NCBI RefSeq assembly: GCF_022267315.1
Contig: NZ_JAIKLE010000021.1
Location: 62,001 to 126,000 of the forward strand
Source: Maribellus maritimus
Lineage (GTDB): Bacteria > Bacteroidota > Bacteroidia > Bacteroidales > Prolixibacteraceae
Reading direction: 5' to 3'
Length of the DNA stretch: 64,000 nucleotides
Below the pieces are notes generated by a model that saw only the letters and a program-made list of their open reading frames with translations, was not told where the DNA came from and did not search any database. Position numbers and translations under genes: made by a program. Of the stretch, positions 45,581 through 55,277 are shown one piece after another. How positions within the stretch are numbered: the first letter of the stretch is position 1; the number at the start of each line of letters is the position of its first letter.

Positions 45581-47050
45581 TTACGGCATATATACTCCGT
45601 CAAATGGTGTTTGGTCGCCACCTGGCCATATGTCATCAACCATGGCATCGTTACTAATAATTTCGCTAAACGGTACCTGATAAACAAATCTCCATGAGCG
45701 GGCAGGGAAAGTTATGTTTCCACCGTAGTTAATATGATTACCGGTGCGTAAAAGAGGTTTTTGGTTCCGAATTATTTCAAACCAATCAAAACCTTCGCCA
45801 TAAAGCTCTTTTCTTCTTTCTACTAAAAGTGCCTCAATCAGATCATTTCCTGTTTCGTCCGATTTATTTGCACCACGCATTTCCTGAAGTTCCCATAACA
45901 AAGCTTTACCTTCATTTTCCCTATCCATATGCATTAGTGCTTCTGCTTCAATAAAGAGCATTTCTTCTGCTCGCATAAATACAATATTTCCCAATAAATC
46001 ATCAGTATCTCTAAACTTCATAGAAGTATAAATCTGATCCCAAACATAATCAAACTGCGAAGCCCTTACATCTTCAGCATCGAACATATTTACAAAATCT
46101 GTTGCAAGGAAAAAACACTGAAACGTAAAGCCATCCCGTGTCCAGTTTGCCCACATTGCAAAAGGAGAATAATCGCCCATATTTTGGTCCTTGGTTGGAG
46201 CAACACCCCACATCCATGAAGCCGTATTTACATTATTAAAACCAGCAAGATAATCGTCGTTTGAAGTAAGTGGAAAACCGGCTCGTGCTTTTCCTGCATA
46301 TTCTGCTGCTTTTTCCCAGTTGTTCATTGTTAAATATACTTCAGCTAAAAAGCCCTGACATACATTGGCATTTATTCTGTTTTTTCTGCTGCCACGATCG
46401 TAACCTTCCAGCAAGGACTCTGCCATGGTTAAATCATCCAAAATTTGTTGATACGTTTGCTCAACAGTTCCGCGTGGTTTTCCCTCCGTTTTATCAGAAG
46501 TTGGCTCTGTATACAGAGGTACTCCGGGCATATCCTGAGCGATAATATAGGTGTGCTGGAACAATCTGATTAGCTGAAAGTATGCCCAACCACGCAGCGC
46601 ATATGCCTGTCCCATTACGTGATTTTTTTCGGCTTCATCTCCTAAACTTTCAGGCGTATAAGCAATTACACTATTTGTATTGTTTATTAATCTGTAGTAA
46701 AAATTCCAAAGAGAACTCGATTTAAAAATGTCGCCACGGGTATGTCCCCACATGGAGTAATCATATGAATACCAACCACCCCATACAATTATGTCTTCGC
46801 CACAAACAGTTTGAAACATTTGATGGCTTGGATAGCCCCAATCATCTGATCTCTCAGCACCTCCATTTCCTGATTCCATTTGATAGTAGCAACCGTTTAA
46901 AGCAGCTTGCGCCCCTTGCACAGTATTAAAAACCGATATATCAGAAACAGAAGATGATGGATTCGTTTCCAAATAGTCTTCACACGAGGTAGTACCCAAC
47001 ACTATTAACGCCACTATAGTTAGTGCTTTTATATAGTTTTTCATCGTCAT
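45581..47050 (-). CDS. SusD/RagB-type nutrient-binding lipoprotein
   Basis: 489 residues; lipobox TTSC followed by EDYLETNPSSSVSD, the standard SusD opening, with QAALNGCYYQM next. TPR-like helices (EAEALMHMDRENEGKALLWEL, VERRKELYGEGFDWFEIIRNQ) appear in the C-terminal half, which is the SusD_RagB signature. It forms the lid of the SusC channel and captures oligosaccharides at the cell surface. Its gene starts 21 bases after the SusC gene. The start could be either Met1 or Met3. The C-terminus has the typical PFSEIISN...MVDDIWPGGDQ run of close SusD proteins. Confidence 0.93.
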   Translation of the reverse strand: MTMKNYIKALTIVALIVLGTTSCEDYLETNPSSSVSDISVFNTVQGAQAALNGCYYQMESGNGGAERSDDWGYPSHQMFQTVCGEDIIVWGGWYSYDYSMWGHTRGDIFKSSSLWNFYYRLINNTNSVIAYTPESLGDEAEKNHVMGQAYALRGWAYFQLIRLFQHTYIIAQDMPGVPLYTEPTSDKTEGKPRGTVEQTYQQILDDLTMAESLLEGYDRGSRKNRINANVCQGFLAEVYLTMNNWEKAAEYAGKARAGFPLTSNDDYLAGFNNVNTASWMWGVAPTKDQNMGDYSPFAMWANWTRDGFTFQCFFLATDFVNMFDAEDVRASQFDYVWDQIYTSMKFRDTDDLLGNIVFMRAEEMLFIEAEALMHMDRENEGKALLWELQEMRGANKSDETGNDLIEALLVERRKELYGEGFDWFEIIRNQKPLLRTGNHINYGGNITFPARSWRFVYQVPFSEIISNDAMVDDIWPGGDQTPFDGVYMP

Positions 47051-47071
47051 AACATTTTAAAATTTCTAATT

Positions 47072-50000
47072 CTATAAACTTAATTGTAAACCAACTGAAA
47101 CTGATTTTACAGTCGGAAATCTGTTGTCTGTTGTTCCACTCAGACTCTGTTCCGGGTCTGTTCCCCGTTTTGCTGCTTTCCCCCAGGTTACCAGATTGTC
47201 TCCTTTTACGAATAATCGCAATGAGCTAATATCAATTTTGCTCAAAATATTCTGAGGTAATGTATATCCCAATGTTATGTTTCTAAGACGAACAAAGCTA
47301 TTATTGTAAATATATTTTGAAGAATAGCTTGACAACGAATTTGAAAATGCTTGCGATAAACGAGTGACTGAACTGGTATTGTTTTCCGGAGTCCATGCAT
47401 CCAAAACATCCTCGTGAAATGAGAAGCCTGTTCTGTATCCCATCATTTGAGAATAATCTGAATCGTACAATTTGCCACCTAGACTATAGTAAAACATCAC
47501 AGACAAATCAAGACCTTTGTATTTAAAGTTATTCGTGTAACCACCAAAAACATCGGGTAAGGCGTCACCCAAATATTTCTTTTGCTTGTCGCTACTTACA
47601 TCTGTCTGATTTTCTGTTAGTACTCTGTCTGCTATTACTTCTTCACCACCCACTGTCTCGTATATGTTCATCCACCATTGGTCGTTACCATTTTCAGGAT
47701 TAATACCGGCATATTCTGCTCCCCAAAAATTATAACGTGATTCTCCTTCACGCCATTTAAAAACACCCGAATTCATTTCCTCTTGGGGCAGTTTCGTAAT
47801 TTCATTTTTGTAATGAGTGGCGTTAATATCCATTGACCATGAAAAATCGTTTTGTTCTATTATTCTCCACGATAAATCAAATTCTACACCTTTGTTCTCA
47901 ACATCGCCAATATTTTTATCAATTCCACTAAATCCTGTTGACGGAGCCATGGGTTCAGTAAAAAGCAAATCTTTTGATTGACGTTTAAAGTATTCCAGAG
48001 ACCCTGTTAAACGATTCAATACAGTAAATTCCAGCCCGACGTTAAATTGAAGGTTGGTTTCCCATTTCAAACCTTCATTTGGTAATCTGGAAATCATCAA
48101 ACCAGGTAAACCATAATCGTTGTAACCGGTTCCGTATAATCCCTGATAAGCATACATTGTTGATAAATTGTCGTTACCAACAGCGCCATAACTTGCTTTT
48201 ACCTTCAGATTATCTAACCAGTCGTATTGTTTAAAAAAATCTTCTTCTGAGGCTCTCCAGGAAGCTCCCAGTGACCAAAAAGTGCCAAACCGTGATGCAT
48301 CGCTAAATCGTGAAGTTCCGTCGCGACGTAAACTTCCTGAAAAATAATATTTGTTTTTGTAATCGTATTCAGCTCGTGAGAACCAACTCAACAAACGGTA
48401 ATTATCTTCGTATGAATCAGATCCGGTCATTGTAGCTGCCGATGCCAGTTCATATAGGCCGCCAAAAGGTAAATCTTCTCTGGCTGCATACAAATAATTA
48501 CGTTTAAACTTATAAGCCTCTTGTCCTAATAAAATGCTAAACGTGTGGTCATTTATTTTTTTATCGTAGGTAAGCAAATTAGTAATGGTACTAGTGGTTG
48601 CTCTTGTGGTTGATTTGGAAACCTCTCCCCGGCCTATCATAAAACCATAATCAGGAGTAGTATATCCATGATAAGAAGTTAAGTAATAATCCAGACTAAA
48701 TGTTGATCTGAATTTTAATTCTGGTGTAAAGGTAATTTCAGCATAGTTTCTGGTAGAGATATTATCCACCAATGTTTCGTATTTGTTATAGGCTGCGTCT
48801 GCCAACGGATTCCAACCAATCCATCCTTGCCGGTTATCCCCATAATCATATATTTTTTTCCCGTTATCATCTGTTTTATATGCATTTGCATCATAATCAT
48901 ATTCATACACCGGATAAATAGAAGGAACAGTGCGTAAAAACCAAACAGTACTTGAACCGGCCGGACTATCCGACAAGCTATGTGAAAAGGACGTATTCGT
49001 TCCCATTTCCAACCATGTTTTCACTTTTGCAGTTACATTTGAACGAGCGGAAATTCGGTTAAACTTTTGTGTTGTAAAAATACCTTTATCGTCAAGGTAT
49101 GAAGCAGAAAAATAATACGCTGTTTTGTTTGTTTTTCCACTAAAATCAATCGTATATTCCTGACTTGGTCTTGACTTTAGCAACTCATCATTCCAATTTC
49201 CCTCGAAAAGAAGATTTGCATTTGGATCAAGTTTTCCATCAGTTCCAACCGGTTTACTAATACTAAATGGATTAATTTTAATTTCATTACTCAGGTTATC
49301 GGTTGCATAAAGAGCTGCATCTGCTTCGCTTGAGCCATTATCTAATGCACCAAAATACATTGCTTCCCATGTTGTTTCAACAAATTCCTGAGGAGATAAT
49401 CTGCGTGGCAGGTCAACTGCTAATTTCGAAAAACTAAATGTTGAACTTACATTAATTTTTCCTTCATCTGATTTTCCCTTTTTTGTAGTAATAATAATTA
49501 CACCATTTGCAGCTCTGGAACCGTAAAGAGCACTTGCGGAAGCATCTTTCAATACTGTAATCGATTCAATATCTGACTGAGAAATGGCATTTATATAACC
49601 TCCGTAAGGAACTCCATCGACTACATAAAGTGGCGCGTTGGATGCATTCATAGATCCAATACCACGAATGACAACCGTTGGATTTGAGCCCGGTTGCCCA
49701 TTGTTATTTATGACCTGAACACCACTACTCATCCCCTGTAAAGCCTGTATCGGATTTGATGTTTTTATTTTTTTCATTTTTTCTTCCGATACCAACGATG
49801 CAGAGCCTACAAACGATGATTTTTTTGATGTACCGTAAGCAACAACAACAACTTCATCAACTCCAATAATCTCATCTTCCAAAACAATACTGTAAATCTG
49901 TTGCCCGGTAATTTCAACCTCCTTCGTTTGTAAGCCAATAAACGACACCACAATAAATTCGGCGCCATCGGGTACCTTCAAAGCAAATTTACCATCAGTA

Positions 50001-50506
50001 CTGGTTACTGTACCCTGTTGCGTGCCTTTTATAGAAACACTGGCCCCCGGAATCAATTCGCCCAAACGATTTGTTACAGTACCATAAATCTCACGCTCCT
50101 GATCTTTGGCTTGTATAGATGTGGGAAGGTTACTATCTTTCTTTCGCGTTACAATAATTTGTTTATCCCTTATCTCGTAATCAAGCTTTTCGCCTTTGAA
50201 TAATTCAAAAAGAATCTTTTCAATAGATGCGTCTTTTAAATCAAAACTGACTTTTCGGTCTTCGTTTACTATTTCTTTTCGGTACAAAAAATAGAACTCA
50301 CTGATTTTCTCAATGTGTTTGATTACTTCTCCCACAGTAGCTTTTTCATAGCTCACACTTAACTTTGCTGAGCCCTGATAATCAACATCATTCGCCCATA
50401 AGCGAATTCCACTTGCAAGTAGGATCAGAATTGTCATCGGAGAAATAAGAAAAATACTTCTTAAACAGTCGTGATCCCACAACCACGATTTTTGTGTTAA
50501 TTTCAT
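47072..50506 (-). CDS. SusC/RagA-type TonB-dependent outer-membrane transporter with STN domain
   Basis: 1144 residues. Signal/anchor region (about 15-38); STN domain (about 50-122, VSYEKATVGEVIKHIEKIS onwards), which in this family contacts a FecR-type anti-sigma factor; carboxypeptidase-D-like domain (about 138-205, YGTVTNRLGELIPGASVSIKG); TonB-box-like VDEVVVVAYG (about 216-225); plug with VVIRGIGSMNASNAPLYVVDG and SASALYGSRAANGVIIITTKKG; then a long beta-barrel ending VSVGLQLSL. Imports oligosaccharides with SusD using TonB energy. With the ECF sigma and FecR genes upstream it forms a complete trans-envelope signalling unit. Barrel and plug look intact. Confidence 0.95.
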   Translation of the reverse strand: MKLTQKSWLWDHDCLRSIFLISPMTILILLASGIRLWANDVDYQGSAKLSVSYEKATVGEVIKHIEKISEFYFLYRKEIVNEDRKVSFDLKDASIEKILFELFKGEKLDYEIRDKQIIVTRKKDSNLPTSIQAKDQEREIYGTVTNRLGELIPGASVSIKGTQQGTVTSTDGKFALKVPDGAEFIVVSFIGLQTKEVEITGQQIYSIVLEDEIIGVDEVVVVAYGTSKKSSFVGSASLVSEEKMKKIKTSNPIQALQGMSSGVQVINNNGQPGSNPTVVIRGIGSMNASNAPLYVVDGVPYGGYINAISQSDIESITVLKDASASALYGSRAANGVIIITTKKGKSDEGKINVSSTFSFSKLAVDLPRRLSPQEFVETTWEAMYFGALDNGSSEADAALYATDNLSNEIKINPFSISKPVGTDGKLDPNANLLFEGNWNDELLKSRPSQEYTIDFSGKTNKTAYYFSASYLDDKGIFTTQKFNRISARSNVTAKVKTWLEMGTNTSFSHSLSDSPAGSSTVWFLRTVPSIYPVYEYDYDANAYKTDDNGKKIYDYGDNRQGWIGWNPLADAAYNKYETLVDNISTRNYAEITFTPELKFRSTFSLDYYLTSYHGYTTPDYGFMIGRGEVSKSTTRATTSTITNLLTYDKKINDHTFSILLGQEAYKFKRNYLYAAREDLPFGGLYELASAATMTGSDSYEDNYRLLSWFSRAEYDYKNKYYFSGSLRRDGTSRFSDASRFGTFWSLGASWRASEEDFFKQYDWLDNLKVKASYGAVGNDNLSTMYAYQGLYGTGYNDYGLPGLMISRLPNEGLKWETNLQFNVGLEFTVLNRLTGSLEYFKRQSKDLLFTEPMAPSTGFSGIDKNIGDVENKGVEFDLSWRIIEQNDFSWSMDINATHYKNEITKLPQEEMNSGVFKWREGESRYNFWGAEYAGINPENGNDQWWMNIYETVGGEEVIADRVLTENQTDVSSDKQKKYLGDALPDVFGGYTNNFKYKGLDLSVMFYYSLGGKLYDSDYSQMMGYRTGFSFHEDVLDAWTPENNTSSVTRLSQAFSNSLSSYSSKYIYNNSFVRLRNITLGYTLPQNILSKIDISSLRLFVKGDNLVTWGKAAKRGTDPEQSLSGTTDNRFPTVKSVSVGLQLSL

Positions 50507-50582
50507 AGAAATTGTTTTTTTGTGCTGTTTTTTAAGTTAAGCTGATTAGGTGCAATAATCTTTATTAAACAACACCGGATTA

Positions 50583-51794
50583 TTATTTAATTATATATTT
50601 ACTTTCGTTGATTTTCTGTATCTCGACAGATGCTGTTGAGGCTATATTGTCAATCGCTGTTTGACAGTCGTCACTTAATATAAGCTTACCAGATATTTCA
50701 ATAAAACCTTTCACCGAATTTTCATATGCTATTTTAATGTCGTAAAATCTCTCCAATTTTTTGGTTATGCGATTCAGCTCTTCTCCATCAAAAAGGAAAT
50801 AACCATCTTTCCAACTCGTATGGTAGTTAATATCAACTTCCTTTACAGTTGATTCCTGTGTAGTTTTGTTATAGCTGGCAGCCTGATTAGGCTCCAGATA
50901 AATTGATTTAGAAAAAGGTAAATCATTTACTTTTCGTATGCGAACACGGCCTTCGGCAAGCACTGTTCTTACAATGTCATCTTGCCTGTACGACGACACA
51001 TTGAATTCTGTTCCCAAAGCTTCCACAGACAATTCGTTTGTATTGACAATAAAGGGCCTCGATTTATCTGCTTTAACTTTTATATAGGCCTCTCCTTCCA
51101 GAAAAATTTCTCTTTTTTCGTTATTAAAAACATTTGGAAATAACAGACGACTGCCTGAATTTAACCATATTTCAGATCCATCGGCCAAGGTCAGATAGGA
51201 TCTTTTACCATAAGGAATAATAATTTGGTTAAAAGCAGCAACATCATTTGTACTAAGATTTCTATCTGCCCGAATTGTATCATTATCGATAACTACCCTA
51301 TCCTCATTGTAATTAACTGCGGATTCTTTGCTTTCAATCGCAATATTTTTCCCATCAGATAATATGAGTTGCGCATCAGAACTATTTTCAGGCACGTATG
51401 TACTTTCCGTCAGCAATTGATTCCGAACGATATTGGTTTTATAAAAAACAAAGTAACCTAATGAAAAAAATACCATGGCAACGGCTGCGTATTTAGCAAT
51501 GCCTGGAATTGATATCCTGGAAATTGATATTAATGAACTACTTTTTTTGCTGTTTCTGTTGTATTTATTCAAAGCATTTAATAATATTTCATGCTTTTCT
51601 TTAGATGACAACTTCTTGTCATTTGAACAAAGCGTCTTGCACAATTCCACGGATTTGAGAAGTACAGGCGTCTGTTCAAAATTGGTTTCCTGATAATTCT
51701 TCCAGTATTCATCTAATTCAGATGTTGGATAATAGATCCATTCTATAAATTTTGGATCTTCAAGAAACTTTAAATACTCCTTATCTAAAATCAT
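50583..51794 (-). CDS. FecR-family anti-sigma factor
   Basis: 403 residues from the ATG at 51792-51794; an upstream in-frame ATG at 51833 adds 13 residues (CVFKSCLKLIKK) that do not look conserved. The N-terminal cytoplasmic domain (about 1-105) ends in a transmembrane helix YAAVAMVFFSLGYFVFYK (about 120-140). The periplasmic FecR domain has IIPYGKRSYLTLADGSEIWL, EIFLEGEAYIKV, FIVNTNELSVEALGTEFNVS and a VRTVLAEGRVRI strand. The C-terminal DUF4974-type domain (about 335-403, ELNRITKKLERFYDIKI) would bind the SusC STN domain. It lies between the sigma gene and SusC, the standard order of such loci. Confidence 0.92.
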   Translation of the reverse strand: MILDKEYLKFLEDPKFIEWIYYPTSELDEYWKNYQETNFEQTPVLLKSVELCKTLCSNDKKLSSKEKHEILLNALNKYNRNSKKSSSLISISRISIPGIAKYAAVAMVFFSLGYFVFYKTNIVRNQLLTESTYVPENSSDAQLILSDGKNIAIESKESAVNYNEDRVVIDNDTIRADRNLSTNDVAAFNQIIIPYGKRSYLTLADGSEIWLNSGSRLLFPNVFNNEKREIFLEGEAYIKVKADKSRPFIVNTNELSVEALGTEFNVSSYRQDDIVRTVLAEGRVRIRKVNDLPFSKSIYLEPNQAASYNKTTQESTVKEVDINYHTSWKDGYFLFDGEELNRITKKLERFYDIKIAYENSVKGFIEISGKLILSDDCQTAIDNIASTASVEIQKINESKYIIK

Positions 51795-52059
51795 TTTTTT
51801 TATGAGTTTTAAACAAGACTTAAAAACGCACAAAAAGGGGACACAAATTCACAACATTTTTTATAAATTATTAACAAATTGATAGCAATAACGCATATAG
51901 AGCACTATAATTCTGCATAAATAACCAAAACACTATCAATATAAAAAAACAACTACTACTCGAAGTACTCTAAAAAAAATGTTGGTCATTATTAAGTTTA
52001 GTCCTTAGACTCTCCATCAATAACAAATAAAATATAAAGAAAAAGTGGATGTGTGATTC

Positions 52060-52617
52060 TCACTCAGAAGTGCCGTCCAAATCGAGAAGTTCTCTTAATT
52101 TTCCCAAGGTACGGTAGGTTTGTTTTTTTGCTGACGCTGCATTTACTCCTACAATTTCGGCAATTTGAGCAAAACTAAGGCCATGATTATACCTTAGATT
52201 AATTATTTCTTTTTGCTTACTGGTAAGTTGATTTAAAGCGTTTTTAATTTTCTTTTTTTGAGAATTTCCAACTTCATTGTCGATCCAATATTTTTCTGCC
52301 GAATATTCAATTTCAAATTCAATATTCTCTGAAACTGCCCTCATCTTTTTATGTGACGATAGTGAGTCGATAAGAGAGTTTTTTAACGATTTAAACAGGT
52401 AAAATTTAATTGAATCGAGATTTCGGATCTTATCTCTTCTTTCAAATAATCGAATAAAAACTTCTTGAATACAATCTTTTACCAAATTATCATCGCTACA
52501 TATTTTAGTTCCATAAGCATACAGTAAATCAACATGTTGATTATAAATTAAGGTAAAAGCAGAATGATGCCCAGCCTTAAAATCATTCCATATTTTTTGA
52601 TTTTGCTTATCGTCCAT
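52060..52617 (-). CDS. ECF-family sigma factor of the SusCD locus
   Basis: 185 residues. Region 2: FTLIYNQHVDLLYAYGTKIC...VKDCIQEVFIRLFERRD (about 19-70). Region 4: LTSKQKEIINLRYNHGLSFAQIAEI...AKKQTYRTLGKLRELL (about 128-178). Usual length for the FecR-partnered group. It is the first gene of the sigma-FecR-SusC-SusD order; 265 bases separate it from FecR, so FecR/SusC likely have their own sigma-dependent promoter. The sigma is held by FecR until SusC binds its ligand. It is not closely similar to the sigma factor at 8072, so cross-talk is unlikely. Confidence 0.93.
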   Translation of the reverse strand: MDDKQNQKIWNDFKAGHHSAFTLIYNQHVDLLYAYGTKICSDDNLVKDCIQEVFIRLFERRDKIRNLDSIKFYLFKSLKNSLIDSLSSHKKMRAVSENIEFEIEYSAEKYWIDNEVGNSQKKKIKNALNQLTSKQKEIINLRYNHGLSFAQIAEIVGVNAASAKKQTYRTLGKLRELLDLDGTSE

Positions 52618-53044
52618 TTAAAATTATTCACAATCAGATATGACTACTCCAAACATTTTAATGAGAGGCAACAAAGCAGCTTTAATTCAAAAATATTAGT
52701 GTTGAAACGATTCCTGAAAGAAACCTACAAAACTACAAATCCATGTGATTTATACAACAAAGTTCCAACATTAAACAATTGTTGATTGTTTTCATTTAAC
52801 GGAAACTGAACAATTCACAGGATATTACATCCACCATAGATAACTCAATTTCATTAACGTTGCATCTGTTTTTTGTGGAGAATATGCCTTTTTCTTGCCC
52901 AAACACTATCACAACGCAAAGAATACCGGGATAATTCTATTTCAAAACATTTCTTGCTGCTTGAAAAAAATACACCAAACATTGTTTAAGTTTTGCTGAA
53001 TCTGAAGCCTTAGCTCAAGAGCGTTAAAAAGTTTACAAATGGAG
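52618..53044. other. 427-base spacer before the SusCD-locus sigma gene
   Basis: Spacer between the sulfatase pseudogene and the sigma gene. No open frame with family signal was found; I looked for the missing C-terminal half of the decayed sulfatase and saw none. It probably carries the promoter of the sigma gene. Confidence 0.4.
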
Positions 53045-53665
53045 TGTTGGCTACTTAGCAAAAAGAATAGTAGACGATAGCAAAAAAAAGAGAACAGTTA
53101 GCTTTTCTCGATAAACTCCAACGCACGCTGGTGTATGGTATGAACCACATATTCTTCATATTTGCCGCCCGTGTTTCAATTAAACAGCACTTTTTCCTCG
53201 TTGTGCCACAAATAACAAGGTAATAGTTATGTATTAGTTGTCCCCAAAAATTCATCGAAGTGCTCGCTTCAGAGTCAGGATATCCGAGGCAACACTTCTC
53301 AAAACCACCACACCAGTGACATAAACTTCCTTCTTTAGCGGGGTTCCGCCATGGTAAAAGTGTAATACACTGTCCTTCAGTTTTTACTTCCCTGTTCCGC
53401 AAACAGGCATATGTCTTGTGGTTTGGCCGGTCATCAACGACGATTGCGATAGCGCACAAACAAAAAAACCGGCATTATGCCGGTAAAAAATATTCTTTTT
53501 GCAGCCAATTTATCAATGTTTGTGTTACAAAATGAAATTGTCCGTTAAAGCACAAATCACCGTTACTCAAATCATAAGCGAGTATGTATATAACATTCGG
53601 TTTGTCTTTTGCAACGATAAAATTGCTAAAAAAACAAAAAGAAAATCAGTTTACATTTTCGTCAT
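53045..53665 (-). pseudogene. Decayed sulfatase fragment (N-terminal part)
   Basis: Not readable as one frame, but a sulfatase can be followed across frames on the minus strand. It runs KDKPNVIYILAYDL...GDLCFNGQFHFVT (usual form PNVIYILADDLGYGDL; the metal Asp pair is now YD), then VCALSQSSLMTGQTTRHMPV (usual CAPSRSSLMTGQ; the formylglycine motif CxPxR is lost), then NREVKTEGQ, CCLGYPDSEAS (usual KWGLGYPGSEG), IHNYYL, YLWHNEEKVLFN, stop, NTGGKYEEYVVHTIHQRALE with FIEKS. Multiple shifts and stops show old inactivation. Only the N-terminal third or so of a sulfatase is represented. It lies directly behind the TIM-barrel lipoprotein gene. Confidence 0.8.
53461..53490 (-). terminator. Terminator-like hairpin inside the sulfatase relic
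   Basis: ACCGGCA/TGCCGGT arms (53468-53474 and 53478-53484) around a 3-base loop; on the minus strand seven T follow the stem. It lies about 195 bases past the stop of the 53679-55277 gene and could end the sulfatase operon transcript. It may have arisen by chance within decaying coding sequence. Confidence 0.45.
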
Positions 53666-53678
53666 CCCTTACAATTTT

Positions 53679-55277
53679 TTAGATGTTCAACTTTATCACC
53701 ATCCCTGGAGCTGAAATATCATCCTTATCTCCTGCTGAAATGCCTATTTTATCGATCAGCTCACCTGGTATATAAATACTGTTTCCCTCAATCTTTACTT
53801 TAGGTTTGATATCGGTTGCCGAATCAGCAAGTAAATCCTGTGCCCAAATATTTTCAGGACTTATTGTTTCAGGAAATTCTATAATTAACATATTGTAGTG
53901 ACCAAAAATTCCTATGGGTTGGGTTACATCTTTAATTTTAATAGTGACTTTTGCCCTTGGATGAAACCAGTTATCATCAGGGCGAACCCTTCCCTCTGTT
54001 GCAATACAAACCGCTCCATTCGGATAGGTTGTAGCCATAACATAAGGTGGCTCACCATCTATCTCAACTTCAGGCAAAGGCATATTCCGAGCCATAATTG
54101 CAGGTGCACTTTGATAGACCATTTTGCCGTAAGTTGCTTTGTTCCATGTGTCCCACTTTGTAAACTCACAATAATCAATTAATTCTTTTTCAGATGAATT
54201 ATACGTTCCTTCACCAGCAGGGAAAGCAGGTGCAATTCGCGACCAACGCCCAAACCTTTCAGCCTCATTCATTCTTCCCTGCATGTGCCGTTTCCCTGAT
54301 AATTGGTGGTGAAGATCTTTCCCCTCAAGTGTACGTTCCATGTAATTAGGATGACGTTTGCTTGCCACCAAACAGCCCAAAGCAGCGGCTGCATTACAAT
54401 CGTCCTGAAGATTCAATATTGAACGATATTTAGGTTGATTTTGTGTTTGTTTTAAAATGTCGTGTGTACGACGCAGGGTAGTTACAGACATCAAAAGAGG
54501 AGAAGCATCATACGTGCGAAATGCATCTGAATATTGTAAAACTCTTAACATTTCTTCCTGTTTGGCGCCTCCTGCATCGTAAACAGAAGGATATTCTTTC
54601 CTGTTCGGTACATCCCAGTCGGGATTTAAATTACCAGCTGGAGTTACGTATTCAAGATTTAATTCAGGGAAAATCTTTTCTTTGATTTTAAAACTCCAGA
54701 AATTTTCGGTACCACCTCCATCAATTTTCCAGTATTCGATTCCGGCATATTTCGACCATTCAACGAATGTATGAGCCGTAGTTGAATCAATGGTTCCTCT
54801 TGTCCAGATACCTAGTCCACGCCATCCGTTGGAAATAATTTCTTCATTAAATAACCGAAGTGATTCTTGCGGCTCAGCATCTCCATACTCGGGAAAATCG
54901 CGCGGATCGATTTGCAAAGAAAAAAATGGTTTGGCACCAGACACGGTTCGTTCCGATGGCTCCTTGGTTTGCCAGCCATGGTCGATTAAAAAATACCAGT
55001 CACTGCGCCCACGTGGAAGATAATTGGTTACCCAACCTTCTTCCGGATTGAAAAGATGATTATATGTGAGTTCTTCACGTGCTGCCGGGTTCGTTATTTT
55101 ATTTAAATCAGAGATTTCTCCGCCCCGTTGCACCCAATAATTTTGAGCATACCATGTACACCAGTAATTGGCAGCGGTTGCTGGTTTTTGCGGAATCATA
55201 TTAACCATTGTTTCGGATTGTTGAGTGCACGAGATAAATACTATCGAGATAAATAAAACTGATACAATTGTCTTCAT
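53679..55277 (-). CDS. Secreted lipoprotein, putative TIM-barrel glycosidase
   Basis: 532 residues from the ATG at 55275-55277, chosen because a lipoprotein signal starts there (MKTIVSVLFISIVFISC). The open frame continues 76 codons upstream into a sulfatase relic that is not part of this protein. Motifs: WCTWYAQNYW near the N-terminus, DWYFLIDHGWQ, GWRGLGIWTRG, IEYWKIDGGGTENFW and NLQDDCNAAAALGCL. The alternation of strands ending in Asp/Trp and the WKIDGG segment recall clan-D alpha-glycosidases (GH27/GH36), where the nucleophile sits in a KxD motif, but I cannot place it in a known family. It is the last intact gene of the sulfatase operon and probably acts on the same polysaccharide. Confidence 0.6.
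   Translation of the reverse strand: MKTIVSVLFISIVFISCTQQSETMVNMIPQKPATAANYWCTWYAQNYWVQRGGEISDLNKITNPAAREELTYNHLFNPEEGWVTNYLPRGRSDWYFLIDHGWQTKEPSERTVSGAKPFFSLQIDPRDFPEYGDAEPQESLRLFNEEIISNGWRGLGIWTRGTIDSTTAHTFVEWSKYAGIEYWKIDGGGTENFWSFKIKEKIFPELNLEYVTPAGNLNPDWDVPNRKEYPSVYDAGGAKQEEMLRVLQYSDAFRTYDASPLLMSVTTLRRTHDILKQTQNQPKYRSILNLQDDCNAAAALGCLVASKRHPNYMERTLEGKDLHHQLSGKRHMQGRMNEAERFGRWSRIAPAFPAGEGTYNSSEKELIDYCEFTKWDTWNKATYGKMVYQSAPAIMARNMPLPEVEIDGEPPYVMATTYPNGAVCIATEGRVRPDDNWFHPRAKVTIKIKDVTQPIGIFGHYNMLIIEFPETISPENIWAQDLLADSATDIKPKVKIEGNSIYIPGELIDKIGISAGDKDDISAPGMVIKLNI

Noticed and set aside
45433-45687. Small minus-strand frame after SusD
   Set aside because: It overlaps the SusD end in another frame and covers the hairpin at 45453-45498; the composition is not protein-like.
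53055-53459. A 134-codon minus-strand open frame
   Set aside because: It is one frame of the decayed sulfatase; family motifs jump between frames, so it is not a gene.
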